A DNA stretch of 64,000 nt from Gonocerus acuteangulatus (lineage: Eukaryota > Arthropoda > Insecta > Hemiptera > Coreidae), in assembly GCA_946811695.1 (NCBI GenBank), contig OX328126.1, positions 5,168,962-5,232,961 on the forward strand. The letters run 5' to 3'. The notes beneath the pieces are model-generated. The model did not search any database. It was given only the letters and a program-made list of their open reading frames with translations, and was not told where the DNA came from. Both the position numbers and the translations under genes were made by a program. Positions 20,067-31,356 of the stretch are shown piece after piece. Every line of letters begins with the position of its first letter. Positions within the stretch are counted from its first letter, which is position 1.

Positions 20067-21834
20067 CAGAGTTGGGCAAACGTTAGCGCGCGCTAAAAGC
20101 TGATACCTCTCCGCTAATTTAGCGAAACTGTAGAAAGCCAGCGCTAACAATTAGCGGTTAGCGGCGGCAGTGCGCTAACCGCTAATCTATGTATGAAATA
20201 TGGTAATTGCTGAAAGCTTAAGCTATAGTTACATCATTTTGTCATCTCAAAGCTCACTTCCGGTCTGCTCGGAGCAACCTCACTCCTCTTCCACTTCCGC
20301 TTCAATCTACAGGATTTCCGATCACATAAATGTCAATTTCGGTTACTTCCGGTCGACTCTTGCCTATCACTGGGTAACACCTGTTTGATCTGGCTCACTT
20401 CCGGTCACTCACAGACAATGGCACACTCTGACACTCCTTAATCAGGTTACTTCCGGTCCTATATTCATCCCTGGGTCATTTCCGGAAGTACCCCAGGGCT
20501 TTCCAGACACTCATGATAGACCGGAGGTGAACCGGCAGTGACCCGGAAGTAATTTTAAGCAACCGGAAGTGGTCCGAAGTTGTCCAGATTCATCCGGAAA
20601 CTGTCCAGGAGTAATTTTGGTGACCCGGAAGCCATTTTGGGAACCCGGAAGTGAAACCGGAAGTGGCCAAAAGTTGTCCAGATTCATCCGGAAACTGTCC
20701 AGGAGTAATTTTGGTGACCCGGAAGCCATTTTGGGAACACGGCAGTGAAACCGGAAGTGGCCAAAAGTTGTCCAGATTCATCCGGAAACTGTCAAGGAGT
20801 AATTTTGGTGGCCCGGAGGCCATTTTGGGAACCCGGAAGTGAAACCGGAAGTGGCCAAAAGTTGTCCAGATTCATCCGGAAACTGTCCAGGAGTAATTTT
20901 GGTGACCCGGAAGCCATTTTGGGAACCCGGAAGTGAAACCGGAAGTGGCCAAAAGTTGTCCAGATTCGCCCGGAAACTGTCCAGGAGTAATTTTGGGGAC
21001 CCGGAAGCCATTTTGATAATCCCTGGGGCGAATTTGAGTAGCTTTTGGCCACTTCCGGTTTCACTTCCGTGTTCCTAAAATGGCTTCCGGGTCACCAAAA
21101 TTACTCCTGGACAGTTTCCGGATGAATCTGGACAACTTTTGGCCACTTCCGGTTTCACTTCCGTGTTCCCAAAATGGCTTCCGGGTCACCAAAATTACTC
21201 CTGGACAGTTTCCGGATGAATCTGGACAACTTTTGGCCACTTCCGGGTTCCCAAAATGGCCTCCGGGCCACCAAAATTACTCCTTGACAGTTTCCGGATG
21301 AATCTGGACAACTTTTGGCCACTTCCGGTTTCACTGCCGGTTGCTTAAAATTACTTCCGGGTCACTGCCGGTTCGCCTCCGGTCTATCATGAGTGCCTGG
21401 AAGGCCCTGGGGTACTTCCGGAAACGACCCAGGGATGAATATAGGACCGGAAGTAACCTAGATTAAGGAGTGTCAGAGTGTGCCATTGTCTGTGAGTGAC
21501 CGGAAGTGAGCCAGATCGAACAGGTGTTACCCAGTGATAGGCAGGAGTCGACCGGAAGTAACCGAAATTGACATTCATGTGATCGGAAATCCTGTAGAGT
21601 GAAGCGGAAGTGGAACAGGAGAGAGGGTGCTCAGAGCAGACCGGAAGTGAGCTTTGAGATGACAAAATGTAACTATAGCTTAAGCTTTCAGCAATTACCA
21701 TATTTCATAAATAGATTAGCGGTTAGCGCACTGCCGCCGCTAACCGCTAATTATTAGCGCTGGCTTTCTACAGATTCGCTAAATTAGCGGAGAGGTATCA
21801 GCTTTTAGCGCGCGCTAACGTTTGCCCAACTCTG
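20067..21834. mobile_element. hAT-type foldback element, 1768 bp, perfect 8-bp target duplication
   Basis: The ends CAGAGTTGGGCAAACG (20067 on) and CGTTTGCCCAACTCTG (to 21834) are exact inverses. They start with CAG..TTGGGCAA, as many hAT elements do, and are flanked by TTTGTGGG at 20059-20066 and 21835-21842. The inverted similarity covers nearly the whole element: outer arms with GCGCGCTAAAAGCTGATACC, then TTTAGCG-rich sequence, then 94-bp internal units that switch orientation near 21020. It has no transposase, so it must depend on another source. About two dozen CCGGAAGT/ACTTCCGG octamers lie inside. Confidence 0.9.
20580..21345. repeat. 94-bp internal units, inverted about the centre
   Basis: About 4.6 units on the left half (20580-21008) in one orientation and about 2.8 on the right half (21046-21345) in the other. 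Each holds TTTTGGCCACTTCCGG or its inverse, and CCAGGAGTAATTTTGGTGAC. The apparent short proteins in this region are repeats of one another and not genes. Confidence 0.92.
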
Positions 21835-21842
21835 TTTGTGGG

Positions 21843-22668
21843 ATTAGAGGTTGATTAAGCCTAAGGAGCTCGAGGAATTTTAAAAGATGAAATCTAGAGA
21901 TAATGTCCGAATCTCTCTCCTCACCTAGGACTAGCAAAGTGGGGATGTTTGGCAATCTTTGCCTTTGCGAGCGTTTCACTCTCTATGGGGAGGAAATCAT
22001 TCTGCGAGGTGGACCCGTTCACCAGATATATACAAATTCTTGAGAATCATATATTTTTATTGGCACATGTAAATACACATACCTTCTACCTTTTTAAGGT
22101 GACAAGTAATAAGGTCGGGACCTTCTAACCACTAATTGTCCTGCGGGCCTAGTATTTCCACATATGTGAAGGGTGGGCTAGGTCTACTTACACCGTAACT
22201 GAGAGATAAGATCGCGGAGCTCACGTACAAGAGGAGAGGCGGGGTTAAAGGTTAATAAGGGCTGGCCTACCTGTGACAGGACAGTTTACATCAGTTCCTG
22301 TACACTATGGCCTAGCTGTATGACCCCCCAAAGGTATGTTAAGGGTTAAACCAGCAATTATCCCTCAAACCAGCTAGAGCACTCTGTACACTCTCAAGTC
22401 TAAAGAAGGCTCGCAATCATGAGATACACCTGTGGCGAGAATACTCGGGCGTCGCCTCTGAGGAACATCTTTCGCCGGCGAGTATTCTCGGGCGTCGCAT
22501 CGAATGGGTTAAGCGATAAATCGGGATTTGTAAAAAAAATCACGTTTTTTGCTTTCTTATCGAAAACAAGAAAATCGCCAAAGGACTTCTTGACATAGTT
22601 TTTCGATTCCTCATCGATACACGAAGTGTGACAGTTTAAGACTGCGACACCCAGTATAGCTAAACAAG

Positions 22669-22670
<2 letters not shown>
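21843..22670. other. Mixed repeat region
   Basis: 22095-22265 is the inverse of 39235-39365 (GGGCTAGGTCTACTTACACC, ACTAATTGTC), so it is an unnamed interspersed repeat. Several GGGTTAA motifs occur (22335-22350, 22487-22496). Confidence 0.55.
22434..22496. mobile_element. Possible piggyBac-like terminus with two hairpins
   Basis: GCGAGAATACTCGGGCGTCG and GCGAGTATTCTCGGGCGTCG lie about 45 bp apart; their CGAG-4-CTCG cores are mutually inverse. The second is followed by CATCGAATGGGTTAA. The layout resembles the hairpin-then-GGGTTAA ends elsewhere in the window. Confidence 0.4.
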
Positions 22671-22736
<66 letters not shown>

Positions 22737-22772
22737 GAGAGAGAGTTTGGTGATAATCCACCCCCCCCCCCC
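22671..22772. repeat. (GA)n microsatellite and C-run
   Basis: About 38 GA dinucleotides followed by a run of about 13 C at 22759-22772. Confidence 0.95.
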
Positions 22773-22974
22773 GGAAAGACAGCCCTCCCCTCGTCAGCTC
22801 CATCTACTGCTAGTACAGGGCTATAAGAGATAACAGCTAAAAGCTACCCCCACCTCCAACCCTTCCACTATCCTCTATTCGCCGAGGAAGCCAGATTTAT
22901 TTTAAATCCAAAATAAATAAAACTGAACGGCGCTAATGGCCTAGATATCGATGCGCTGTCAGATCAATAAAAAA

Positions 22975-23953
22975 TAAAAAGTCCGACTCGCAGGAACTGC
23001 ATCATCTTAGCGCGGTTCCTGTTCATATCCCTATTGTCATTTGAAAAGCTTAGAATAGTAAGAGATAATATTTTCCTCGGCCTTTGTTCAAAGGGTTTTA
23101 TGGCTTTACCTGGTCGGGTCCGCCAGACCCTAGAATCCTCTTCTACCGATACTTCATTTCATACGTTTCAATGAATTGGAAAATATCAAAAATTTTCACA
23201 TATTCCTGTGTTCTTTTACTGTAGTAATAATTCTACAAATAAAATCAATTAAAACATAAAATAAACAGCATAAAGGCAATTGAAAATATTCAAAAGACGT
23301 CATCGAATCTCTTTCTCTTGGCAAGCTATATTTCTAACAATGAATTGTTTTTCTTATTTTGCCTAATCTGTTTTATTGTCAAATACATTATCCAACTATA
23401 AGCAATTAAAAAATAACAAGGAATAAAAACAGACAAAAAGAACCGTTCGAATAAACGAAATCAATTACTTCAAAGTTTAAGCACTTATTTCTCCGATTGA
23501 CATCATCTAATCAAAAATTGTTTCAGAACCGTTTTTGTAGAGAATTTATAAAGCTTTCAAATAATTTTTATCCACTTATCTCGATTTCTCAACCTGGTTC
23601 CAGATATTAATGAAATTATACGAAGTTCCCAAAAACTTTTCATGTCTGTTCATCAAATATTTTATTCTAACCCTTCCTTAACTCCAAACGTAACCAAAAG
23701 TTTAACATGTTAGTTTTGAAATGGTTTCATTCATTTTACTAGCTCAAGAAGCCTATAAAACGAGTACTTACAAGCATATGAACTCAAAAACGTAAGCGTT
23801 ACGATTTTTTCGCGCGAATTTCGCCCCAAACGCCATCTTCCAGTGGGCGGATTTTGCTGGTTAACAAACTTGACCTTTCAAACTGGACGACGGATTTTTG
23901 TACCAAATTTCATCAAAATCGGGCCATTAGGGTCGCCAGAAATCTGCGAACAG

Positions 23954-24024
<71 letters not shown>

Positions 24025-24165
24025 AATTTTAACCACCGTTATTTTCGGTCTCTAGGTGTTCTGAAACGCGAAATTTTCTAGTCGGCACTTCCGGATTGTT
24101 TCATGAGATCAACCTTATAAGCGGGGTTCCTTCCTATGAAGGGAGGGAGGAACTGCGCTAAAAGA
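22975..24165 (+). mobile_element. R1 interspersed repeat, near full-length reference copy
   Basis: Head GTCCGACTCGCAGGAACTGC, with TTAGCGCGGTTCC at 23007-23019; tail GGAACTGCGCTAA at 24149-24161 (inverse of the head with one mismatch). The body has a single 30-bp unit at about 23762-23795, the GCCCCAAACGCCATCTTCC phrase, and (TA)n at 23959-24021. No open frame. This copy shows the unexpanded state for the array at 2471-3550. Confidence 0.8.
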
Positions 24166-24210
24166 GAGAAAATAACATAACTAAAGCTTTATAACACTGC
24201 TATGCAAGCA

Positions 24211-24760
24211 AATGTAGGTTTGAACCTACAACCCGGTGCAATTACTTTAATGCTGTGAATAATGTAGGTTTGAACCTACAACCCGGTGCAATTACTTTAA
24301 TGCTGTGAATAATGTAGGTTTGAACCTACAACCCGGTGCAATTACTTTAATGCTGTGAATAATGTAGGTTTGAACCTACAACCCGGTGCAATTACTTTAA
24401 TGCTGTGAATAATGTAGGTTTGAACCTACCACCCGGTGCAATTACTTTAATGCTGCGAATAATGTAGGTTTGAACCTACAACCCGGTGCAATTCCTTTAT
24501 TGCTGTGAATAATGTAGTTTTGAACCTACAACCCGGTGCAATTACTTTAATGCTGTGAATAATGTAGGTTTGAACCTACAACCCGGTGCAATTACTTTAA
24601 TGCTGTGAATAATGTAGGTTTGCACCTACAACCCGGTGCAATTACTTTAATGCTGTGAATAATGTAGTTTTGAACCTTCAACCCGGTGCAATTACTTTAA
24701 TGCTGTGAATAATGTAGGTTTGAACCTACAACCCGGTGCAATTACTTTAATGCTGTGAAT
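24211..24760. repeat. Minisatellite, 11 x 50 bp
   Basis: Exactly 11 units. Each holds an inverted pair GTAGGTT-TG-AACCTAC and CCCGGTGCAATTACTTTAAT. Rare point variants (units 5, 6, 7, 9 and 10). The GAACCTACAACCCGGTGCA part resembles an inverted SINE box B region (compare 13472-13490), so a tRNA-SINE origin is possible. Confidence 0.95.
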
Positions 24761-24765
24761 AGTCT

Positions 24766-25580
24766 TATGTGAGAAGCGAAAATTTTTTTTCAGTTTTTGA
24801 CAATTATTATATTTTATTTATGGCTTGAAATGGTTTCGTAAATTGTGCTAACTTAAAGTTAATTAGATCATAAATAAAAAGTTATATTCGGAAATTAATT
24901 TAGAACGGTCGGAGAAAACTGGAGATTGAAGACATATATCCTTTTTTCTGCGGTTCTTAGCAGTCAAATGATTTTGCTTGTTGGCATTTTATTCCAATTT
25001 TTACAAGAGGGTAATTTTCGCCTGATATTGGGACTTTATCTTTCTTTGTAATAAGACAATGGTGCTACAAGTAACAAAGTTTTTAAAGTTCTCGTTCCAA
25101 CAGGGATTTAATTTAAGTTTTCCAGCAAAATTCGCTCCATTTTTAGATATGTTGCATTCATTCGAACTAGGATGTATACATTTTTGTTACGTCAGAAGGA
25201 AATAAATTAATATTTATTTATTGATAATGCTCTGGATCTAAACCGAATAGCATTCAAAACCTTGTAATAAGCTGATGTAGGCGGTGCATTAAACTATGCC
25301 ACTCCAAAATATTAGCTCAGACAATTAGGTAAGTATTGAAGTACAAATAGACAAGAAAACAAGAATTAAATAAATTACTAGAAAATAAATTAAAAAATAA
25401 ATTTTAAGTTAATAAGTTAATTTTTAAATTAGTTGAGAGATTTATTTTTATTGTATCATTATTGCAAAAAAAAAAAGGTGAAATGGAATCTTTTGGTTAT
25501 TGTATCATTTTATATTTTGCCGTATGTTTGTGTTACTCAAATATGTCAATGCGGTGTCAATAAGATGGCTGCCTTGCGAA
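24766..25580. other. AT-rich spacer
   Basis: No gene or repeat recognised. Confidence 0.4.
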
Positions 25581-27540
25581 AGTCTGTCTGTCAGGTCATG
25601 AGGAATGTCCATGTTATGCCGTAACCGACAGTATGTCTGTCAGGTCATGAGGAATGTCCAAGTTATGCCGTAACCGACAGTATGTCTGTCAGGTCATGAG
25701 GAATGTCCAAGGTATGCCGTAACCGACAGTATGTCTGTCAGGTCATGAGGAATGTCCAAGGTATGCCGTAACCGACAGTATGTCTGTCAGGTCATGAGGA
25801 ATGTCCAAGTTATGCCATAACCGACAGTATGTCTGTCAGGTCATGAGGAATGTCCAAGGTATGCCGTAACCGACAGTCTGTCTGTCAGGTCATGAGGAAT
25901 GTCCAAGGTATGCCGTAACCGACAGTATGTCTGTCAGGTCATGAGGAATGTCCAAGTTATGCCGTAACCGACAGTCTGTCTGTCAGGTCATGAGGAATGT
26001 CCAAGGTATGCCGTAACCGACAGTATGTCTGTCAGGTCATGAGGAATGTCCAAGTTATGCCGTAACCGACAGTATGTCTGTCAGGTCATGAGGAATGTCC
26101 AAGTTATGCCGTAACCGACAGTCTGTCTGTCAGGTCATGAGGAATGTCCAAGGTATGCCGTAACCGACAGTATGTCTGTCAGGTCATGAGGAATGTCCAA
26201 GTTATGCCGTAACCGACAGTATGTCTGTCAGGTCATGAGGAATGTCCAAGGTATGTCGTAACCGACAGTATGTCTGTCAGGTCATGAGGAATGTCCAAGG
26301 TATGCCGTAACCGACAGTCTGTCTGTCAGGTCATGAGGAATGTCCATGTTATGCCGTAACCGACAGTATGTCTGTCAGGTCATGAGGAATGTCCAAGTTA
26401 TGCCGTAACCGACAGTCTGTCTGTCAGGTCATGAGGAATGTCCAAGGTATGCCGTAACCGACAGTATGTCTGTCAGGTCATGAGGAATGTCCAAGTTATG
26501 CCGTAACCGACAGTATGTCTGTCAGGTCATGAGGAATGTCCAAGTTATGCCGTAACCGACAGTCTGTCTGTCAGGTCATGAGGAATGTCCAAGGTATGCC
26601 GTAACCGACAGTATGTCTGTCAGGTCATGAGGAATGTCCAAGTTATGCCGTAACCGACAGTATGTCTGTCAGGTCATGAGGAATGTCCAAGGTATGTCGT
26701 AACCGACAGTATGTCTGTCAGGTCATGAGGAATGTCCAAGGTATGCCGTAACCGACAGTCTGTCTGTCAGGTCATGAGGAATGTCCATGTTATGCCGTAA
26801 CCGACAGTATGTCTGTCAGGTCATGAGGAATGTCCAAGTTATGCCGTAACCGACAGTATGTCTGTCAGGTCATGAGGAATGTCCAAGGTATGCCGTAACC
26901 GACAGTCTGTCTGTCAGGTCATGAGGAATGTCCATGTTATGCCGTAACCGACAGTATGTCTGTCAGGTCATGAGGAATGTCCAAGTTATGCCGTAACCGA
27001 CAGTATGTCTGTCAGGTCATGAGGAATGTCCAAGGTATGCCGTAACCGACAGTATGTCTGTCAGGTCATGAGGAATGTCCAAGTTATGCCGTAACCGACA
27101 GTATGTCTGTCAGGTCATGAGGAATGTCCAAGTTATGCCGTAACCGACAGTCTGTCTGTCAGGTCATGAGGAATGTCCAAGGTATGCCGTAACCGACAGT
27201 ATGTCTGTCAGGTCATGAGGAATGTCCAAGTTATGCCGTAACCGACAGTATGTCTGTCAGGTCATGAGGAATGTCCAAGGTATGCCGTAACCGACAGTAT
27301 GTCTGTCAGGTCATGAGGAATGTCCAAGTTATGCCGTAACCGACAGTATGTCTGTCAGGCCATGAGGAATGTCCAAGGTATGCCGTAACCGACAGTATGT
27401 CTGTCAGGTCATAAGGAATGTCCAAGGTATGCCGTAACCAACAGTATGTCTGTCAGGTCATGAGGAATGTCCAAGTTATGCCGTAACCGACAGTATGTCT
27501 GTCAGGTCATGAGGAATGTCCAAGGTATGCCGTAACCGAC
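25581..27540. repeat. Minisatellite, 40 x 49 bp, derived from LINE coding sequence
   Basis: Forty units containing TCTGTCAGGTCATGAGGAAT, with variants A/C at TATG/TCTG, and GTT/GGT. It joins without a break to LINE sequence at 27541. On the minus strand one unit encodes the DIPHDLTDILS stretch that follows the terminal Cys/His motif. Because 49 is not divisible by three, the frame rotates between units and no long frame results. Confidence 0.95.
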
Positions 27541-27965
27541 AGTCTGTTAGAATATGTTTTACTGTAAGGTCTATGTTGCAAGTCGTACACTTGGGTTTGT
27601 CAGTCTTTGTCATCAGGTACCCATGAGTTATGCATGTATGGCCGATTCTCAGCCTAGCAAGGACTACTTCTTCTCGGCGTGAGTTCCTGTACGATGATGT
27701 CCAGTCAGTAATATTGTGTTTAATAGTTCTTGGTTTATTGTCAGTCACAGTATGCCAATCAAGTCGCCATTTGTCTAGTATGTTTAGTAACGTCATGGTG
27801 AAATAGATCAAATGGTTGGTATGTATTTCTTCAGTTATAACTCTAGCATGTCTGTCAGCTGTATTATTTCCTCCGAGATCATTATGTCCAGGCAGCCATG
27901 ATAGTGTTATATGTGTTCCTGTACTTTGTAATTCGTGTATTTTATCCCCTTCAGGTCCGAATTTT
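27541..27965 (-). pseudogene. Jockey-type LINE ORF2 C-terminal remnant
   Basis: The minus strand carries THITLSWLPGHNDLGGNNTA (RNase H), then DWTSSYRNSRREEVVLARLR, THGYLMTKTDKPKCTTC and DLTVKHILTDCRLRHTLDIP, the last containing CX2C..HX4C. The frame is open from 27811 down to 27476, where it enters the 49-bp array. It is the same family as 9810-11165. The RNase H part lies in a different frame, so at least one frameshift exists near 27815. RT absent. Confidence 0.8.
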
Positions 27966-28072
27966 TATTTCTTGATACACAATTTTTATTTCCCTGCCAT
28001 AGTTGTGTATTCCTCTTATGAAGATTCCTGATTTTTTTCAGAATTTTATGGTTTACCTGACATGAGTTATGT

Positions 28073-28094
28073 AATGTCCAGTATACTGGACATT
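28073..28094. repeat. Perfect 22-bp palindrome
   Basis: AATGTCCAGTATACTGGACATT read as arms of 11 bp. The stem GTCCAG..CTGGAC is the same as in the 104-bp satellite, with centre TATA instead of CCGG. A near-perfect sibling lies at 28734-28759. Confidence 0.85.
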
Positions 28095-28271
28095 GGTTCT
28101 CAAGTAATGCAATTTGCGGATGAAAACCGAACTTCAAAATTTCGAAATATTAAAAAAATATATAATTAAAGCAGTAATTTATTAACAATTTAAAAGAAAT
28201 TTATTCAGAAAAAATAAATTTGAAAAATTATAAGTAAATATTATTGTAAAAGCTCAAATATAATAAGTTAT

Positions 28272-28385
28272 AGAATATGTTTTACAGTAAGGTCTGTGTT
28301 GCAAGTCGTACACTTGGGTTTGTCAGTCTTTGTCATCAGGTACCCATGTGTTATGCGTGTATGGCCGATTGTCAGCCTCGCAAAA
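28272..28385 (-). pseudogene. Short fragment of the same LINE
   Basis: Matches 27545-27660 (GCAAGTCGTACACTTGGGTT, GGCCGATTGTCAGCCT) with a few changes; truncated at both ends. Confidence 0.75.
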
Positions 28386-29011
28386 ATAAAAAAAATAGAT
28401 TAGAATTTTAGACATGAAATTGTTGTCAGCGCACAGTAATAATGACAATTAATGAAATTGAAATATTTACAGTCTAGTCTCAAAAAGAGATATTTGAGTA
28501 TTTAAAAAAACAAAACATAAAACTACTAAGAATATATTTTTTGAAAATCATGTGAACGGACAGATGATATTTTTGAATGGTTTGGGCGCCTTCTAGCCCA
28601 TACCATTCAGAAAATGTTATTGATTATTATGGTACTCAAAAAAACAATTCTGACAACATAAAAACAAAATATAACAGTAAATATTTTAAAAATAGATAAA
28701 AAATATTGTTACATCAAATATGAGGGTTGATTTTCCATGTACAGTATACTGGACATGGATTTTTAAAAATTCGTAGACACCTTATTACAAACTTTATTGA
28801 TAAAATTGAACTTCCAACCTTTAATAAGATCACGTACATTAAATTCGGAGGAGTTTTATTCACTAAAAAGTAACCATTTGGACTAAATATGTAATGAGAA
28901 GTCAATAACTTTTAGAATCCATGACTGCCCGTGGTGGAGCAGAGAAGATTTTACACATAACCTTTCAAAATCCAATGGAATCATTTTATATTAGATGTCA
29001 AGTGGAAGAAA
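28386..29011. other. AT-rich spacer with palindrome
   Basis: Contains a 26-bp palindrome at 28734-28759 with one mismatched pair (core CAGTATACTG). Nothing else recognised. Confidence 0.45.
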
Positions 29012-30155
29012 AATACATAGAGCTTCAAACCAAAGTGTTAGTAAACATCTTTCGACCATAGGCAGTGTGATACAAAGTTATGTCCAGCCGGCTGGACGAT
29101 GGAACTGAAGGGGTTAATACATAGAGCTTCAAACCAAAGTGGTAGTAAACATCTTTCGACCATAGGCAGTGTGATACAAAGTTATGTCCAGCCGGCTGGA
29201 CAATGGAACTGAAGGGGTTAATACATAGAGCTTCAAACCAAAGTGGTAGTAAACATCTTTCGACCATAGGCAGTGTGATACAAAGTTATGTCCAGCCGGC
29301 TGGACGATGGAACTGAAGGGGTTAATACATAGAGCTTCAAACCAAAGTGTTAGTAAACATCTTTCGACCATAGGCAGTGTGATACAAAGTTATGTCCAGC
29401 CGGCTGGACAATGGAACTGAAGGGGTTAATACATAGAGCTTCAAACCAAAGTGGTAGTAAACATCTTTCGACCATAGGCAGTGTGATACAAAGTTATGTC
29501 CAGCCGGCTGGACAATGGAACTGAAGGGGTTAATACATAGAGCTTCAAACCAAAGTGGTAGTAAACATCTTTCGACCATAGGCAGTGTGATACAAAGTTA
29601 TGTCCAGCCGGCTGGACGATGGAACTGAAGGGGTTAATACATAGAGCTTCAAACCAAAGTGTTAGTAAACATCTTTCGACCATAGGCAGTGTGATACAAA
29701 GTTATGTCCAGCCGGCTGGACAATGGAACTGAAGGGGTTAATACATAGAGCTTCAAACCAAAGTGGTAGTAAACATCTTTCGACCATAGGCAGTGTGATA
29801 CAAAGTTATGTCCAGCCGGCTGGACAATGGAACTGAAGGGGTTAATACATAGAGCTTCAAACCAAAGTGGTAGTAAACATCTTTCGACCATAGGCAGTGT
29901 GATACAAAGTTATGTCCAGCCGGCTGGACGATGGAACTGAAGGGGTTAATACATAGAGCTTCAAACCAAAGTGTTAGTAAACATCTTTCGACCATAGGCA
30001 GTGTGATACAAAGTTATGTCCAGCCGGCTGGACAATGGAACTGAAGGGGTTAATACATAGAGCTTCAAACCAAAGTGGTAGTAAACATCTATCGGCCATA
30101 GGCAGTGTGATACAAAGTTATGTCCAGCCGGCTGGACGATGGAACTGAAGGGGTT
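29012..30155. repeat. Satellite-like array, 11 x 104 bp, with three-unit higher-order pattern
   Basis: Exactly 11 units of 104 bp. Each holds the perfect palindrome GTCCAGCCGGCTGGAC followed by a GAAGGGGTTAATAC junction. Two diagnostic sites (GTTAG/GGTAG and GACGATGG/GACAATGG) repeat in a three-unit cycle from unit 4 to unit 9, so a 312-bp block was amplified secondarily. The repeated 80-codon frames on the minus strand are by-products. Confidence 0.95.
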
Positions 30156-30505
30156 ATTTTTATTTCAGTGCATATGGGGTGGGATGTATACATATTTTGG
30201 AGTCACTGTAAATGATAATATTCGCAGTCGCTGAAAATACAAAATTCGCTTGAATGAAAAATAACTAATATGAACATTTCTAGATTACCTAAATCGAATA
30301 TCAAAGTTATGTCCAGCCGGCTGGACAATGGAACTGAAGGGGTTATTTTTATTTCAGTGCATATGGGGTGGGATGTATACATATTTTGGAGACATTGTTA
30401 CGAGTCACTGTAAATGATAATATTCGCAGTCGCTGAAAATACAAAATTCGCTTGAATGAAAAATAACTAATATGAACATTTCTAGATTACCTAAATCGAA
30501 TATCA
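30113..30505. repeat. Two-copy duplication flanking the 104-bp array
   Basis: A segment starting with the satellite palindrome and running through TTATTTCAGTGCATATGGGG and TTACCTAAATCGAATATCAAA is present at 30113-30305 and again at 30305-30505, the second with an 11-bp insertion near 30392. Confidence 0.9.
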
Positions 30506-30509
30506 AAGG

Positions 30510-31110
30510 CCACGGAATTCCGTAAAGTCAGTTATTGATAAATTATTTACAGAAAACGTTTGATAATACAAAAAAAAAGTGGAAATTTCTGGTCTCTTAT
30601 ATATAAGTGTTACCTTAAATTTCCCACAATCCATTTATGTTAACGTTTTTAAATCTGCTGAATACCAGTTTCTCGGAAGACAGAATCCAGTTGAAGATAT
30701 CACCGTTTTAATGAAGATTGGAAGATTTTGAAGACATCATGATGCTTGTGAAGACTTCTTCTCGAGGAAGAGCTCGGGAAGGCAGTTGCGGCGGATTTTA
30801 GTACTAAAAACAGTCCGTCCAACTCCTTTCCGTGTTCTTTGTCGAGGTTTTCGCTGTAAACTAGGACTACTGGAAGCTATGAAGACTCAAGATGTGTTCC
30901 CGAAAGAATTCTTTCATAATCTTCATGAGGACATGATTGTAATGCAGCTTTACTAGCATATTGTTCATAATCGTCAAGCTTCTACTTGCATAAAGTGCAG
31001 AGATCAACTTGAGTAACATTCAATCTTGACAGGAAATATCAGCGATATGAAACCCCGTTGTCTTCATTCGTGGGCTCGATACAAGAAATTTTAGAAATTT
31101 TTTACTTAAA
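30510..31110. other. Spacer, nothing recognised
   Basis: No repeat or gene seen. Confidence 0.4.
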
Positions 31111-31111
31111 T

Positions 31112-31356
31112 GAATCATTTATCTCAGAAACCCGTGAAGTGAACTTTTTGAAATTTTGGGAAAACTAAAGAAAACTTCCTAATTTTTAAATTAGTAAAGG
31201 TTTTGGTTACGGAAAACATCAACGCGTTTCTTATTGTTTTGAAAAAACAAATAATGCTTTTGGTTAATTTTTAAAATTAGGAAGTTTTTTTTTTTTTTTT
31301 AGTTTTCCCCAAATTTAGAAAGTGCGATTGACGGGTTTCTGAAAAAAACGATTCAT
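31112..31356. mobile_element. Foldback MITE, about 245 bp
   Basis: Arms of about 70-90 bp: CAGAAACCCGT near 31128 and ACGGGTTTCTG near 31331, with AAAACTTCCTAATTTTTAAA and its inverse further in. The right arm holds a T-run. The 21-bp array begins immediately at its right edge. Confidence 0.7.

Noticed and set aside
20511..21301. Several similar 63-90 codon proteins
   Set aside because: They are the same 94-bp unit read in inverted copies of the hAT foldback.
24211..27540. CRISPR array
   Set aside because: Units are contiguous with no unique spacers, the genome is eukaryotic and there are no cas genes.
29025..29995. Family of 80-residue proteins in tandem
   Set aside because: Created by the 104-bp array read in alternating frames; identical pieces recur out of register.
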